NCBI RefSeq assembly: GCF_030445035.2
Contig: NC_080704.1
Span: 27,198,499-27,262,498 of the forward strand
Length of the DNA stretch: 64,000 bases
Reading direction: 5' to 3'
Source: Dasypus novemcinctus
Lineage: Eukaryota; Chordata; Mammalia; Cingulata; Dasypodidae
A model generated the notes under the pieces. It saw only the letters and a program-made list of their open reading frames with translations, was not told the origin of the DNA and did not search any database. Positions 32,147 to 42,155 of this stretch are shown here, piece by piece. Each line of letters starts with the position of its first letter. Position 1 is the stretch's first letter. The position numbers were made by a program, and so were the translations under genes.

Positions 32147-32860
32147 CAACAGACGTAGCCTACACCCGGCCAAATGGATGCTCCTGAGCATGATTGTTTA
32201 GACCTGATTGAGTATCAGATCTGACTCTGGTCTGACCTAGGGGACATTCCCCTGCCCTCGAGGGAAAAATTGTTCATAGAAGGGTCTTCCAGAGTCCTAG
32301 GAAGAAGGAGGCACAATGACTATGCAATTGTAGATGGACTAACTTGTGAGGTGAAAGAAGCTGGCTATTTACCCAATGACTGGTCAGCTCAGACTTGTGA
32401 ATTGTATGCATTAAATCAAGCCCTCAAATTACTAGAGGAAAAGGATGGTACAGTCTATACCGATTCTAAGTATGCCTTGGGGTAGTCCACACCTTTGGGA
32501 AAATTTGGGAAGAGAGGGGATTGATTAACAGCAAAGGAAAAGGGCTAGTCCATGGGGAACTAATAAAACAAGTACTGGCCAATCTACTCTTACCCAGGGA
32601 AGTATCAGTGGTGCATGTAAACGGACACCAGAAAGGTCATACGTTTGGGCAAAGGGCAATAGGTTAGCAGATGAAGAGGCTAGGGAAGCCTCCCTTAGTC
32701 CCCCTTTGAGGCTGATGATTCTGATACCCTCTATTCTTGAAGAATTTGAGGTCCCCATATTCTCTGAAAAGGAGGCGAAAGAGCTGGAGCGATTAGGAGT
32801 GATCAAGGGAGGTGGCTCTTCCCGGATGGCAGGCAAATGTTGAATAAGCAAATAATGAAA
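32147..32860 (+). pseudogene. pol: ERV pol: RNase H domain, interrupted
   Basis: The motif usually TDGS reads IEGS (about 32275), so the first catalytic Asp position carries Glu. CELYAL (about 32400) supplies the family Glu, and YTDSKYA (about 32457) the next Asp. GHQKGH (about 32625) marks the His region. Stops interrupt before 32270 and after 32485. Confidence 0.82.
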
Positions 32861-33912
32861 GAGGTATTAGCAGTCTTACACCAAGGGAGTCATCGTGGGG
32901 TACAGGCCATGTGTGATCTACTTCTTAAGTATTTTGTGTGTGGGGGCCTTTATACTGTAGCTGAACAAATAAGTGAATGATGTATAATTTGCCAAAAGGT
33001 CAATAGGAAATTCTTAAGGAAGCAAGAACAAGTGGGAAGGGAGCTGGGCCTCAGGCCATTCCAGAGTATTTAGGTTGATTACACGGAAATGACCCCAATG
33101 GGTCGGCTAAAGTATGTTCTGGTTATTATAGATCAACTGACAGGATGGGTGGAGGCATGTCCTCTGGCCTCAGCTACAGCATCAGGAACTTCTAAAATTA
33201 TCCTTGAACAAATCATTCCTCATTACAGGTTAGTGGGAAATATAGACTCAGACAATGAGTCTATATTTTACCTCCTGTATGTTGCAAAATGTTATGCAAA
33301 GACTGGGGGTCACATGGAACTTTCATACACTCTGTCAACCGCTGTCCTCAGGGAGAGTAGAGAAAATGAACCAAACTTTAAAGAAGCATCTTTCTAAATT
33401 GGTCTTAGAAACAAAGTTACCCTGGATTAAGTGCTTACCCATAGCCCTACTGAGGATTAGAACTGCCCCAATGAAAGAACTGGGACTCTCACCTTATGAG
33501 ATGCTTCTTGGCTTGCCTTTTCAGGAATAGAGACCTCCCTTCCTTAGAGTCGAAGGATCTCTTTCTTAAGAATTATATACTTTGTCCTCTACTTTGTCAT
33601 CCCTTAGGCATCATGGTTTGCTGGCCCAGACCCTGCCTCTCAAATTTGCTGTCAATTAACACCAATCTGGCAATTTGGTCCCTAATCAAGTTGTGGAAGG
33701 AGCCCAAACTTCAGCCAACCTGGGAAGGACCCTATCAAGTTTTGTTGACAACTGAAACTGCAGTCCAGACAGAAGAAAGAGGCTGGACCCACTACTCTCA
33801 AGAAAAAGGACCAGTGCCTGAACCAGACGATAAGCACCCAACCACACCATCCGAGTCCTGGAAAATGACTCCAACCTCAGATCCCTTAAGGATCACTCTG
33901 AGAAGACAATAG
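32861..33912 (+). pseudogene. pol: ERV pol: integrase, frameshifted
   Basis: A zinc-finger region (His pair near 32880-32900, CIICQK at 32981) is interrupted by TGA at 32978-32980. A TAG lies at 33071-33073, directly before the first catalytic Asp (VDYTEM). The second Asp lies in IDSDNES (about 33250). The catalytic Glu (GRVEKMNQ) is in another frame, so a frameshift lies between. The carboxyl-terminal region around WEGPYQVLL (about 33720) is recognisable. Confidence 0.85.
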
Positions 33913-34084
33913 TTGGCAAGACATATTGGGAACGGGGGAGGGACTGGTTGAACTCTGTATCAGTGAACTTTGTGGGAAGATACCTCTCCACTTAGAGGGC
34001 AGGCTATTACCCATACCCATCTTGTCTACTGTCTTGGGAGACTAGCAGGTGAAGGGTTGAAAGTTCATTCTGAGAAGGAGAATA

Positions 34085-35305
34085 ATGATGCTGACTATGA
34101 TGTTCCAGATTCGGGTCCCAACAAGCCTCGTTAAATTGACAGTAAATGTAACCAAAGGCCTAGAGTCCCAGATTGTGCAGTTTGATGCCTCCCAAGTGAT
34201 AAGATGTGGGGATTTAGGACATCAGTGGGGGCTGAGTGGGCAAAATAAATATCTATGCCCAGAGTCACTGAGAGCCTATCTCAACCTCCCCCCATCTCGA
34301 TTGGAACTTTGTGTGGTGGACTATCGAGTACAAGAGGTGGACTGCCAGGAACGGCAGAGGCCATATTCACTGGAAACTGCTGGAAGACAAAATAGCCTTT
34401 TATAAAGGTAATACTCCACCAGAATGCAAAAACTTCCAATGTAACCCGGTGGTAGCAACCATTAGAAAGGCAGGCAAATTCAGCAACAACAACCATTATT
34501 CTTCCCCTGACAGTTTATGGGATGGGGTGGACGTTACAGGTAAAGGCCCTCTGGGGAGGTTCCATATTCGAGTCCTTCTTCCCCCTGTGGATATGACGTC
34601 AACAACGTCCCCTCCAGCTAACCCTTCAGAGATACCGAGGGAAAACCCACCAAAGGCCAGTTCCCCAATTCAGAATGATCCCAAAACTGTCAGGATACTT
34701 AAGGCAGAAGATTTAAAGCAAACCATAGACACAGAAACAGGATATGGGGATGCAAATGCCTGGGTAGAATGGGTCAAACATACAGTCCAGAGACTGAACA
34801 AAAGCAACTGTTATGCTTGTGCAACAGGCTGGCCCTCAGCTCATATCGTACTGTTTCCATTAGGTATGGAAAAGCATGAAACGGAGTTAAAGTGCATGTG
34901 CTTCTCTTCCAGAATGCTACTCCTGGTGAAAATGGTGGTATGTTGTCCTCTCTCTTCCCTCCTGTCAAAAAAGGGAAACATAAAAGCCATGCCGGCTTCC
35001 TGCCTTGGTCTAGGAAGTCACTCTGCCTGTCTCTCTAGAAGGGGAAAAGGGCTCCAGGACCTTGGGACAGTGGCCCTGTGTACACGAGTACGGAATGTGA
35101 GTGAGGATAGTGCTGGCAATTTCTCCAGTTTGGCCATACCCCGGGCAGACCTTTGGTGGTACTGCAGAAAGGGCGTCCTCTGACTGGTGTTACCTGAGAA
35201 ATAGGGAGGGACTTGTGCTCTGGTTCAATTGGCCATTCCATGTATCCTGGCATTTGAAAAAGAGGAAGAGACACGAAACCAGGGAAAGAGAAAGGAAAGA
35301 AGTTT
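34085..35305 (+). pseudogene. env: ERV env: surface-subunit remnant
   Basis: Two overlapping frames (34085-34405 and 34311-35183) show a frameshift. WWYC (about 35154) and GTCALVQLAIP-like words just after the stop at 35183 fit the end of a gammaretroviral surface subunit. No cleavage site, fusion peptide, immunosuppressive-region motif or transmembrane anchor follows, because a SINE/deletion junction cuts the sequence at 35310. The 290-codon frame is the longest in the window but is only an internal piece. Confidence 0.75.
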
Positions 35306-35309
35306 ACCT

Positions 35310-35731
35310 GGGGGTAGTGGGCGTGGCTCAACTGATAGAGCATCCGCCTACCATATGGAGGGTCCAGGGTTCGAACCCCAGGGCCTCCTGACCTGTGGGG
35401 TGAGCAGGTCCACGTGCAGAGCTGCCGCCCGCAAGGAGTGCCGTGCCATGCAGGGGCGCCCCCACGTAGGGAAGCCCCCCACACAATGAGTAAGCCCCGC
35501 AGGGAGAGCCGCCCCACGTGAGAAAAGCGCAGCCTGCTCAGGAGTGGCACCACACACACAGAGAGCTGACTCAGCAAGATGATGCAGCAAAACAGAGATG
35601 CAGTTTCCCAGTGCCACGGGATAATGCAGATGAACACACAGCAAATGGAAACAGAGAGCAGACAGCGGTGGGGGGGGGGGGGGGGGAGAGGAAAGGAAGA
35701 AAAATAAATAAAATAAATCTTTAAAAAAAAA
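35310..35731 (+). mobile_element. Long SINE at a deletion junction in the ERV
   Basis: Head GGGGTAGTGGGCGTGGCTCA, B box GGTTCGAACC, G-run of about 18 at 35669-35686, tail AAATAAATCTTT plus A's. Env lies on the left and mid-U3 of the 3' LTR on the right, so the env transmembrane part and LTR start were lost at this point. I see no convincing duplication. Confidence 0.9.
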
Positions 35732-35734
35732 GAG

Positions 35735-35980
35735 TGGGAACCCAAGTTAGTTAATTAGACCTCTCAGGCTGTATCCCCTGAGGTACCCAATCAATGGGGA
35801 ACGGGGAGGGAACTGCATGTTAGGCTTAGGGTATAAATATCATTGTTTCTTGTCGTTTGGTGCACTGGTCATTTTATCCAGGCTGCCTGCCCGTTCTTGC
35901 AAGATCATTAATAAAATTCTTTTCTCCTCCACAATCGGGTGAACTTTTGTTCTTTTACAGGTACAACTTTCTTTCTAACA
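35735..35980 (+). promoter_or_regulatory. 3' LTR remnant of the ERV
   Basis: Matches 29109-29362 of the 5' LTR with scattered differences. TATAAA lies at 35832-35837, and AATAAA is retained. It ends in CA directly before the GAATC duplication. The first ~half of U3 is missing. Confidence 0.88.
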
Positions 35981-36465
35981 GAATCTACACAAAATCTTGT
36001 ACAACTAATGAGTTTGGCAAGGTTCAGGATACAAGATGAACACACAAAAGTCAATTATATGCTTACATACTAGCAATGAACATGTGGAAACCACAATTAA
36101 AAACACAAAAAATACAGAATTGCTAGCAAAAAAATGAACTACCTAGCCATGACTCTAACAAAACATGTACAGAATGTGCTGAAAATTATAAAATTCTGAT
36201 GAAATCAAAGAAGTTATGAATAAATGGAGAGACATACTATGTTTATAGTTGGCAGACTCAATATAATAAAGTTGTCAATTCTCCCCAAATTCATATACAG
36301 ATTTTAGCACAATTTTTATCAAAATCCCAGCAAAAATTTTTGTGGATATAAAGTTTATTCTAGATCTATATGGAAAGGCAAAGGAACTAGAATAGCTAAA
36401 ACAACTTTTAAAAGAGGAATAAGGTGGAAAGAATCTACTCTACCTGATGTTAAAACCCACTATAT

Positions 36466-36585
36466 GTGGAGCAGATGTGGCTCAAGTGGTTGAGCACCTG
36501 CTTCCAACATGGAAGGTCCCAGGTTCGGGTCTCAGTGCCTCCTAAAAAAAACAACAACAATGAGCAAAACAAATGCAAAAACCAA
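36466..36585 (+). mobile_element. Short SINE in the L1 (first of pair)
   Basis: Head GTGGAGCAGATGTGGCTCAA, B box GGTTCGGGTC, A-rich end with ACAACAACAATGAGC. Confidence 0.88.
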
Positions 36586-36589
36586 CTCA

Positions 36590-36712
36590 GGGGAGCCAAT
36601 GTGGCTCTGTGGTTGAGCACTGTCTTCTCACTTACGAGGTTCCTGATTCATTCCCTGGCCCAAGTACCTCAAAAAAAATAAAAAATAAAAAAAAATATAT
36701 ATATATACTATA
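36590..36712 (+). mobile_element. Short SINE in the L1 (second of pair)
   Basis: Head GGGGAGCCAATGTGGCTCTG, B-box region GGTTCCTGATTC (diverged), then AAAAAAAATAAAAAATAAAA and a TA-dinucleotide run. Confidence 0.85.
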
Positions 36713-36801
36713 TAGGTACAGTCATCAAGATAGTGTGGTATTGGTGGAGGCAGAGATAACAAAAGAACAACAGTAAAAGAACAAATGATGCAGTTAGAAA
36801 A

Positions 36802-36849
36802 TGTGCAAAAGAGATCTTCAGACATTGTGCAAAAGAGATCTTCAGACAT
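36802..36849. repeat. Tandem 24-bp duplication in L1 ORF2
   Basis: TGTGCAAAAGAGATCTTCAG plus ACAT occurs twice back to back without mismatch, so the event is recent or was copied from a source L1. It keeps the reading frame (24 = 8 codons). Confidence 0.95.
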
Positions 36850-37878
36850 TTCCGTGAAGAAAATATACAGATGGCAAATAAGCACATGAAAAGATGTTTG
36901 ATATCATTAGTAAAATTAAAACCACAACGAAATATCACTACCCACCTATCAGAATGACTAAAATTAAAAAATAGAGATAACACAAAATGCTGATGCAGAG
37001 AAAATGGATCACTCATACATTGCTGGTGGGAATGTAAAATGCTACAGCCACTCTGGAAAATAGTTTAGCAGTTTCTTACAAAACTAAATATGCATTAACT
37101 ACACAACCCAGTAATCACACGTTTGGGCATTTCTCCCAGAGTAATGAAAACTTATGTCCAGACAAAAGCCTGTACACAAATATCCATAGCAGCTTTATTC
37201 ATAATAGCAAAATACTAGAAACAACCTAAATGTAGTATACAATGGAATACTACTTTGCAAAAAAAAAAGAGGAATGAAGTATTGATACATGCAACCACCT
37301 GCATGGACCGCAGGGACATTATTCTCAGTGACAATAAGTCAGTCTCAAAAGGATATATACCGTAGCCACTGTAGAAGACAATTTGGCAGTTCCTTAGAAA
37401 GTTAAGTATAGAATTATATGACCTGGCAATCCCTCTTCTAGGAATATACTCAAAGGGATCGAAAACAGGGACTCGAACAGATATTTGCTCTAGAAGGAAA
37501 GCCAAAAAGTGTAACATGGGACTGCATAGCATAGCAAAACGTTGTGTGAATTATGAGTATGGGTAATATTGCATATATAAGACTGTTTTTCTTTGAAATA
37601 GGACAAATGTAAAATAGTAGGTAACTTTTCCTAGGTTTCACTCTTTTTAATGTACTAGATCCAGAAATTTCATTTAGTGCCCTGCTTTATATTTCTTTGA
37701 CTTTACATTGGTTTCAGAAAGAATCTTTGCTACCTAGAATCTATTGTCTCTATTTCATGCCAACACTGGATGATGGCTTTGTGAAATTGGTAAAAGTTTT
37801 GGAGCAATTGTAAACAGAAATGCCAAATTATTGATGGTTATTGTTGCTGCTTCAGGTAAGTATAGAATTAATGTGTAA

Positions 37879-38483
37879 TGTGATAGCCAGGCCCTGAGCC
37901 TCAACAGACTCCAGCACCTACAATCTGATTTATTGGACTCACCTCACTCAGCTAAGATGGAGTTGAAGAAGGACAACCACCACAACATGGAGCCTAGAGT
38001 GATTACAACTGAAAGTGGGAGGATTGCATCCAGTATCCATGTGTTATCTGAGCCTCCTCTTGACATAGAGGTGCAACGGACACAACCAATCCAATGTCCA
38101 CAGAGAAAAGGTGGCATTGGAGTGGGAAAAGTGGACATGGTGGCTGATGGGTATGGGGAATGGCAGGAAGAGACGAGAAGTGGAGGCGTCTTAGGGACTT
38201 GGAGCTGCCCTGGATGGTGCTTCAGGGGCAATCACCGGACATTGTAAATCCTCACAGGGCCCACTGGATGGAATGGGGGAGAGTATGGGCCATGATGTGG
38301 ACCATTGACCATGAGGTGCAGAGGTGCCCAGAGACGTACTTACCAAATGCAATGGATGTGTCATGATGATGGGAATGAGTGTTGCTGGGGGGGGGGGGGG
38401 GTTGAAGGGGTCCTCATATATATTTTTTAATGTAATATTTTTACAAAATCAATTAAAAAAATAAAAAATAAAATGAAGAAAAA
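37879..38483 (+). mobile_element. Retroposon copy 2 (subfamily A, 5'-truncated)
   Basis: A perfect 15-bp duplication, AGAATTAATGTGTAA, lies at 37864-37878 and 38484-38498. It corresponds to about 19155-19763 of copy 1. It carries the same 104-codon frame (37933-38247), an uninterrupted G-run at about 38385-38401, and an A-rich tail. It lacks the ~75-bp block present in the copies at 39513, 57569 and 61209. Confidence 0.93.
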
Positions 38484-38498
38484 AGAATTAATGTGTAA

Positions 38499-39495
38499 GG
38501 AAGCCCATTCTTTCATGTCAAAGACTTGGGGGATGAGTTTGGGGGAGATGAGTAGCTTTTCTTAAAATGAAAATAATTACCACTATTTTAAAATTCTTGA
38601 TCATTCAATGAGATGAGCTCCTTCTAATATGATTTGAGTAGTTGTACAAGTTTGGGCGTTTTTTTGTTTATTTTCAGAAAAAAAATTTGTAGGTATCTAA
38701 TTATTGTTTACTTCATTGTTATATTGCAGTAAAAATTTTAAAACAGCCATTGCATGTTTGCTTTTGATGTATATCCCTTTGTGAACTGAGCACTTTTGGG
38801 GCCAATGGAGAAATGCAGCATTCATTGCCCTCTCTTCCCCTTCCTGAAGCAGAAATGTGTTTCACATCAGCCAGTCATGAGTTCAAACTGCTGCCTTTTT
38901 AAAACCCACAAAATGCTGATTTGGTTCAAAAGAAATGCATATGTTACAAAACTGGGTTTCTGGTATTTGTAAATGTTTTTCTTTTTTAGATAAGAATGTA
39001 TGACCATTAAAGTCATTGGTATTATAAGGCTTTCAAAGAGAGAAGGTGGACAGAACAATATCCAGCACCTTTTATTGCACTGGAAAAACTGGCAAAATTT
39101 TCTGGAGTGGTTGGGAGATGCAGCTGAAAAAGTACTTTGGAAAACATAAAATAAGATATCTCACGGCACATTAAGAGAAAAATCTTAATAGTAGTGTTGG
39201 CTTTTATTTGGATTTTTTTCATCTCAGTTTTTTCTTTTGAAACTCCTTCATTGGCATTGTTATTTGATCATAAAGAAGGGGCAGATGTCTACTTGTTCAA
39301 ATTTTCAAATGTATTTTGCATGAATATAAGCAAGACTAATTAAAGAAATAATATTGGGGCTTTTTTCCCCTACCATCTGACACTAAGATGAATTTGCACA
39401 GATTTCTCCCTGCATAATCTCTTGCAATATCCTTAGCACAATTTGGTGATGATTTTTAAGCTTTTATGCCATACACTTGTAACCTGTCTCTTATG
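38499..39495. other. About 1 kb of unassigned sequence
   Basis: A+T-rich, without recognisable repeat or exon. Confidence 0.5.
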
Positions 39496-39512
39496 AAAAT
39501 AAATGAAACCAT

Positions 39513-40697
39513 CTGGCGCTGAGGGATTACTACCAAGTACCAGCTGATGATGTAACTAGAAAATGACCTTGCATAAAAGGGTCAACTCGGACCAGCAGAA
39601 TATCTCAGTCTACATATAATACCAGGAGTTAAAAGTGCTTTTTGACCTGAATAAAAGGGGGAAATGGAAAGGACAAATGAGTTTATGTGGCTATGAGTCT
39701 CCAAAAAGAGCCGGGAGGTTATTGGAGGGGTTGCCCTTATGCACACCTGAGCAGAGTCCCAGAGACAGATAAAGTAGATACAACCCCAGGTATTGGTTCT
39801 GCTGAGGGCTACAGAGACCCACAGGTTCTATGGTCATGGCAGATGGAGTTCAGTGCCATGTCAGTTGGCCCTTCTTTGGAATTTGTGTTTCTGTGCGATG
39901 GAGCTGGACTTATATGTGATCTTTATCCACAAGTCTCTCCTTTTACTTTTACCGGAACTGTAGTTTGTGCTGGGGTTTAACGTATACCCAGGGGACCTGA
40001 ATCTCTGGACTGACCATGTGATAGCCAGGCCCTGAGCCTCAACAGACTTGCAACTCTTATACTCTGGTTTATTGGACTTACCCCACTCAGCTAACATGGA
40101 GGTGAAGAAGGTCAACCACCACACCAGGGAGCCAAGAGTGCCCACAACTGAAAGCAGGAGGATTGCATCCAGCATCCATGTGGAATCTAAGCCCCCTCTT
40201 GATATAGATGTGGAGTGGACACAACCATTCCAGGGTCCACAGGATGGAGGAATAGAGTATGGATTAGAGTAGACTTACTGATATTCTATTCATAAACTAT
40301 TGTGATTAGTAATCGAAGAAAATGTGGCATTGGTGTGGAGAAAGTGGCCATGGTGGCTGCTGGGGGTAGGGAGTGGGAGGAAGAGATGACATGTGGGGGC
40401 ATTTTCGGGACTTGGAGTTGTCCTGGGTGGTCTGCAGGGACAGTTACCGGACATTGTATGTCCTCCCATGGCCCATTGGGTGGAATGTGGTAGAGTGTGG
40501 GTTATCGTGTGGACCATTGACCATGAGGTGCAGCGGTGCTCAGAGATGTATTCACCAAATGCAATGAATGTCTCATGATGATGGAGGAGATTGTTGTTAT
40601 GGGGGGAGGAGTGGGGTGAGGGGGGTGAGGGGTATATGGGGACCTCATATTTTTTGAATGTAATATTAAAAAAATAAAGACAAAATAAAAAATAAAA
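39513..40697 (+). mobile_element. Retroposon copy 3 (subfamily B)
   Basis: A perfect 17-bp duplication, AAAATAAATGAAACCAT, lies at 39496-39512 and 40698-40714. It begins inside the region equivalent to copy 1 at about 18645 (GAGGGATTACTACC here, GAGGGACCACTATC there). It carries the extra block at about 40250-40320 that interrupts the 104-codon frame. The G-rich tract lies at 40601-40635, followed by an A/AAT-rich tail. Confidence 0.93.
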
Positions 40698-40734
40698 AAA
40701 ATAAATGAAACCATGATTTCTTCCCCCCAAAAAA

Positions 40735-41240
40735 TCAACAACAAATTTGCACACCAATGTTCATAGCAGCATTATTCAAAATTGCCAAAAGATGGAAGCA
40801 ACCCCAGTGTCCCTCTACTGATGAGTGGATAAACAAAATGTGGTGTATATACACATGAAGGAATACTATTCATCTGTAAAATGAAATGAAGTCCTGATAC
40901 ATGGGACAAATGGATGAACCTTGAAGGCATCATGTTGAGTGAAATAAGCCCGACACAAAAGGGCAAATCTTGTTATGCTCTCACTGATATGAAATAATTA
41001 GAATAAGAAAACTCATAGAGTCAGAATCTAGAATATAGATTACCAGGGAACAGGGTGGGGATAGGAAATAGGGAGCTAAGGCTTAAAATGTACCGAGTTT
41101 CTATTTGGGAAGATGGAAACGTTTTGGTAATGGATGGTGATGATGGTAGCACAACACTGTGAACATGATTGACACCACTGAATTATATATTTGAATGTGG
41201 TTAAAAGGGGAAGTTTTAGGTTGTATATATGTAACTAGAA
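40735..41240 (+). mobile_element. L1 3' fragment, sense
   Basis: CATAGCAGCATTATTCAAAA, ATTGCCAAAAGATGGAAGCA and GGAATACTATTCATCTG are the end of ORF2 and the start of the 3'UTR. Confidence 0.85.
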
Positions 41241-41244
41241 AAAA

Positions 41245-41720
41245 TTTAAAAATATTTTAAGGTTGTATATTGTATGATTCCATTTATACAACATTTTTGA
41301 AATAACAAAACTATAAAGATGGAGAACAAATTAGTGGTTGCTGGAGAACAGGGATGGGAGATGGGGTGGGGACTGAGTGCAAATACAAAGAGGTAATATG
41401 AGAGAGTTCCTTTGTAGTGATGGAGCAGTTCTGTTTCTTGATTAAAGTGGTGGTTACACGAGTCTATACATGCAATAAAGTCATGTAGACCTGTACACAC
41501 ACATACACATACATGCACATTGAATGCAGGTTAAAAAATGGTGAAAACCAAATGACTGTAGTCTAGTTAATAATAATTTACCAGTGTCATATCCCTGGTT
41601 TTGGTATTACACCACAGCTATATAAAATGTCATTATTGGGGGAAATTGAGGGAAAAGTATGTGGGAAACTACTTTTTTTGCAACTTCCTGTGAATCTATA
41701 ATTATTTCAAAGTAAATTTT
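41245..41720 (+). mobile_element. L1 3'UTR-like fragment, sense
   Basis: TTGTATGATTCCATTTATAC, AGATGGAGAACAAATTAGTGG and a TTTCAAAGTAAATTTTTAAAA end resemble an older L1 3'UTR. Confidence 0.6.
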
Positions 41721-41867
41721 TAAAAATGCTCTGAGTTTGTGTGATCCCAGCAAGAGAGGGACAAGGCACAGCAGATACTGGCTTTGGAGTCTTGGCTACT
41801 AGTATTTTACAGGTGACAAAAGTATAGGCTAATAGGAGGTACCTGAGGCAATAAAACAAGTTAGGCC

Positions 41868-42155
41868 TGTGTTTTTTCACAGGTTGAAGGTTTGCAGCAA
41901 CCCTGTGTTAAGCAAGTCTATCAACACCAGTTTTCCAACAGCATGTCTCTGAGTCACATTTTAATTAAGGTATGCACATTGGGTTCTTTTTAGACATAAT
42001 GCTATTGCACATGTAATAGACTACAGTATAGTGTAAACATAACTTTTATATGCACTGGGAAACCCAAAAATCTGTGTGACTCGCTTTGTTGCAATATTTG
42101 CTGTATTGCAGTGGTCTGGAGCCAAAACCACAATATATCCGAAGTATGCTTGTAT
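41868..42155. mobile_element. Tigger1-like DNA-transposon deletion derivative
   Basis: AGGTTTGCAGCAACCCTGTG near one end, then GACTACAGTATAGTGTAAAC, TTATATGCACTGGGAAACCC and GTGGTCTGGAGCC followed by AATATATCCGAAGTATGCTTG. These are the two terminal regions of Tigger1 (pogo-type, Tc1/mariner superfamily) with the transposase interior missing. Old. Confidence 0.8.

Larger units (their letters stand above)
28877..35985 (+). mobile_element. Gammaretrovirus-like endogenous retrovirus (ERV1 class)
   Basis: An old proviral copy inserted in an L1. The 5-bp duplication GAATC lies at 28877-28881 and 35981-35985. Order: 5' LTR, tRNA-Pro-like primer site, a degraded leader/gag interval, a SINE, pol (end of RT, RNase H, integrase), the surface part of env, a SINE, and a truncated 3' LTR. 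Frames are broken by stops and shifts in pol and env. Protease, most of RT, the env transmembrane part and most of U3 of the 3' LTR are missing or unrecognisable. It cannot encode a virus. Confidence 0.9.
35986..37618 (+). mobile_element. L1 ORF2 and 3' fragments (right part)
   Basis: Continues the L1 cut by the ERV (TGAGTTTGGCAAGGTTCAGG onward), through ORF2 carboxyl-terminal words (GGAAAGGCAAAGGAACTAGA). From about 37350 a second overlapping L1 3' piece starts, since the CAGCCACTGTAGAAGAC-like region occurs twice. It breaks off near 37618 in the 3'UTR. The interval 36466-36710 is SINE. Confidence 0.85.

Noticed and set aside
34311..35183. 290-codon open frame, the longest in the window, as a possible domesticated env gene
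   Set aside because: It starts inside env after a frameshift, has no signal peptide, cleavage site or transmembrane part, and is followed by a SINE/deletion junction. It is a chance-preserved piece of a dead provirus.
35035..35745. 236-codon minus-strand frame
   Set aside because: Antisense of the SINE at 35310 and of ERV env. It shares its translated words with other SINE copies, so it is a repeat artefact.
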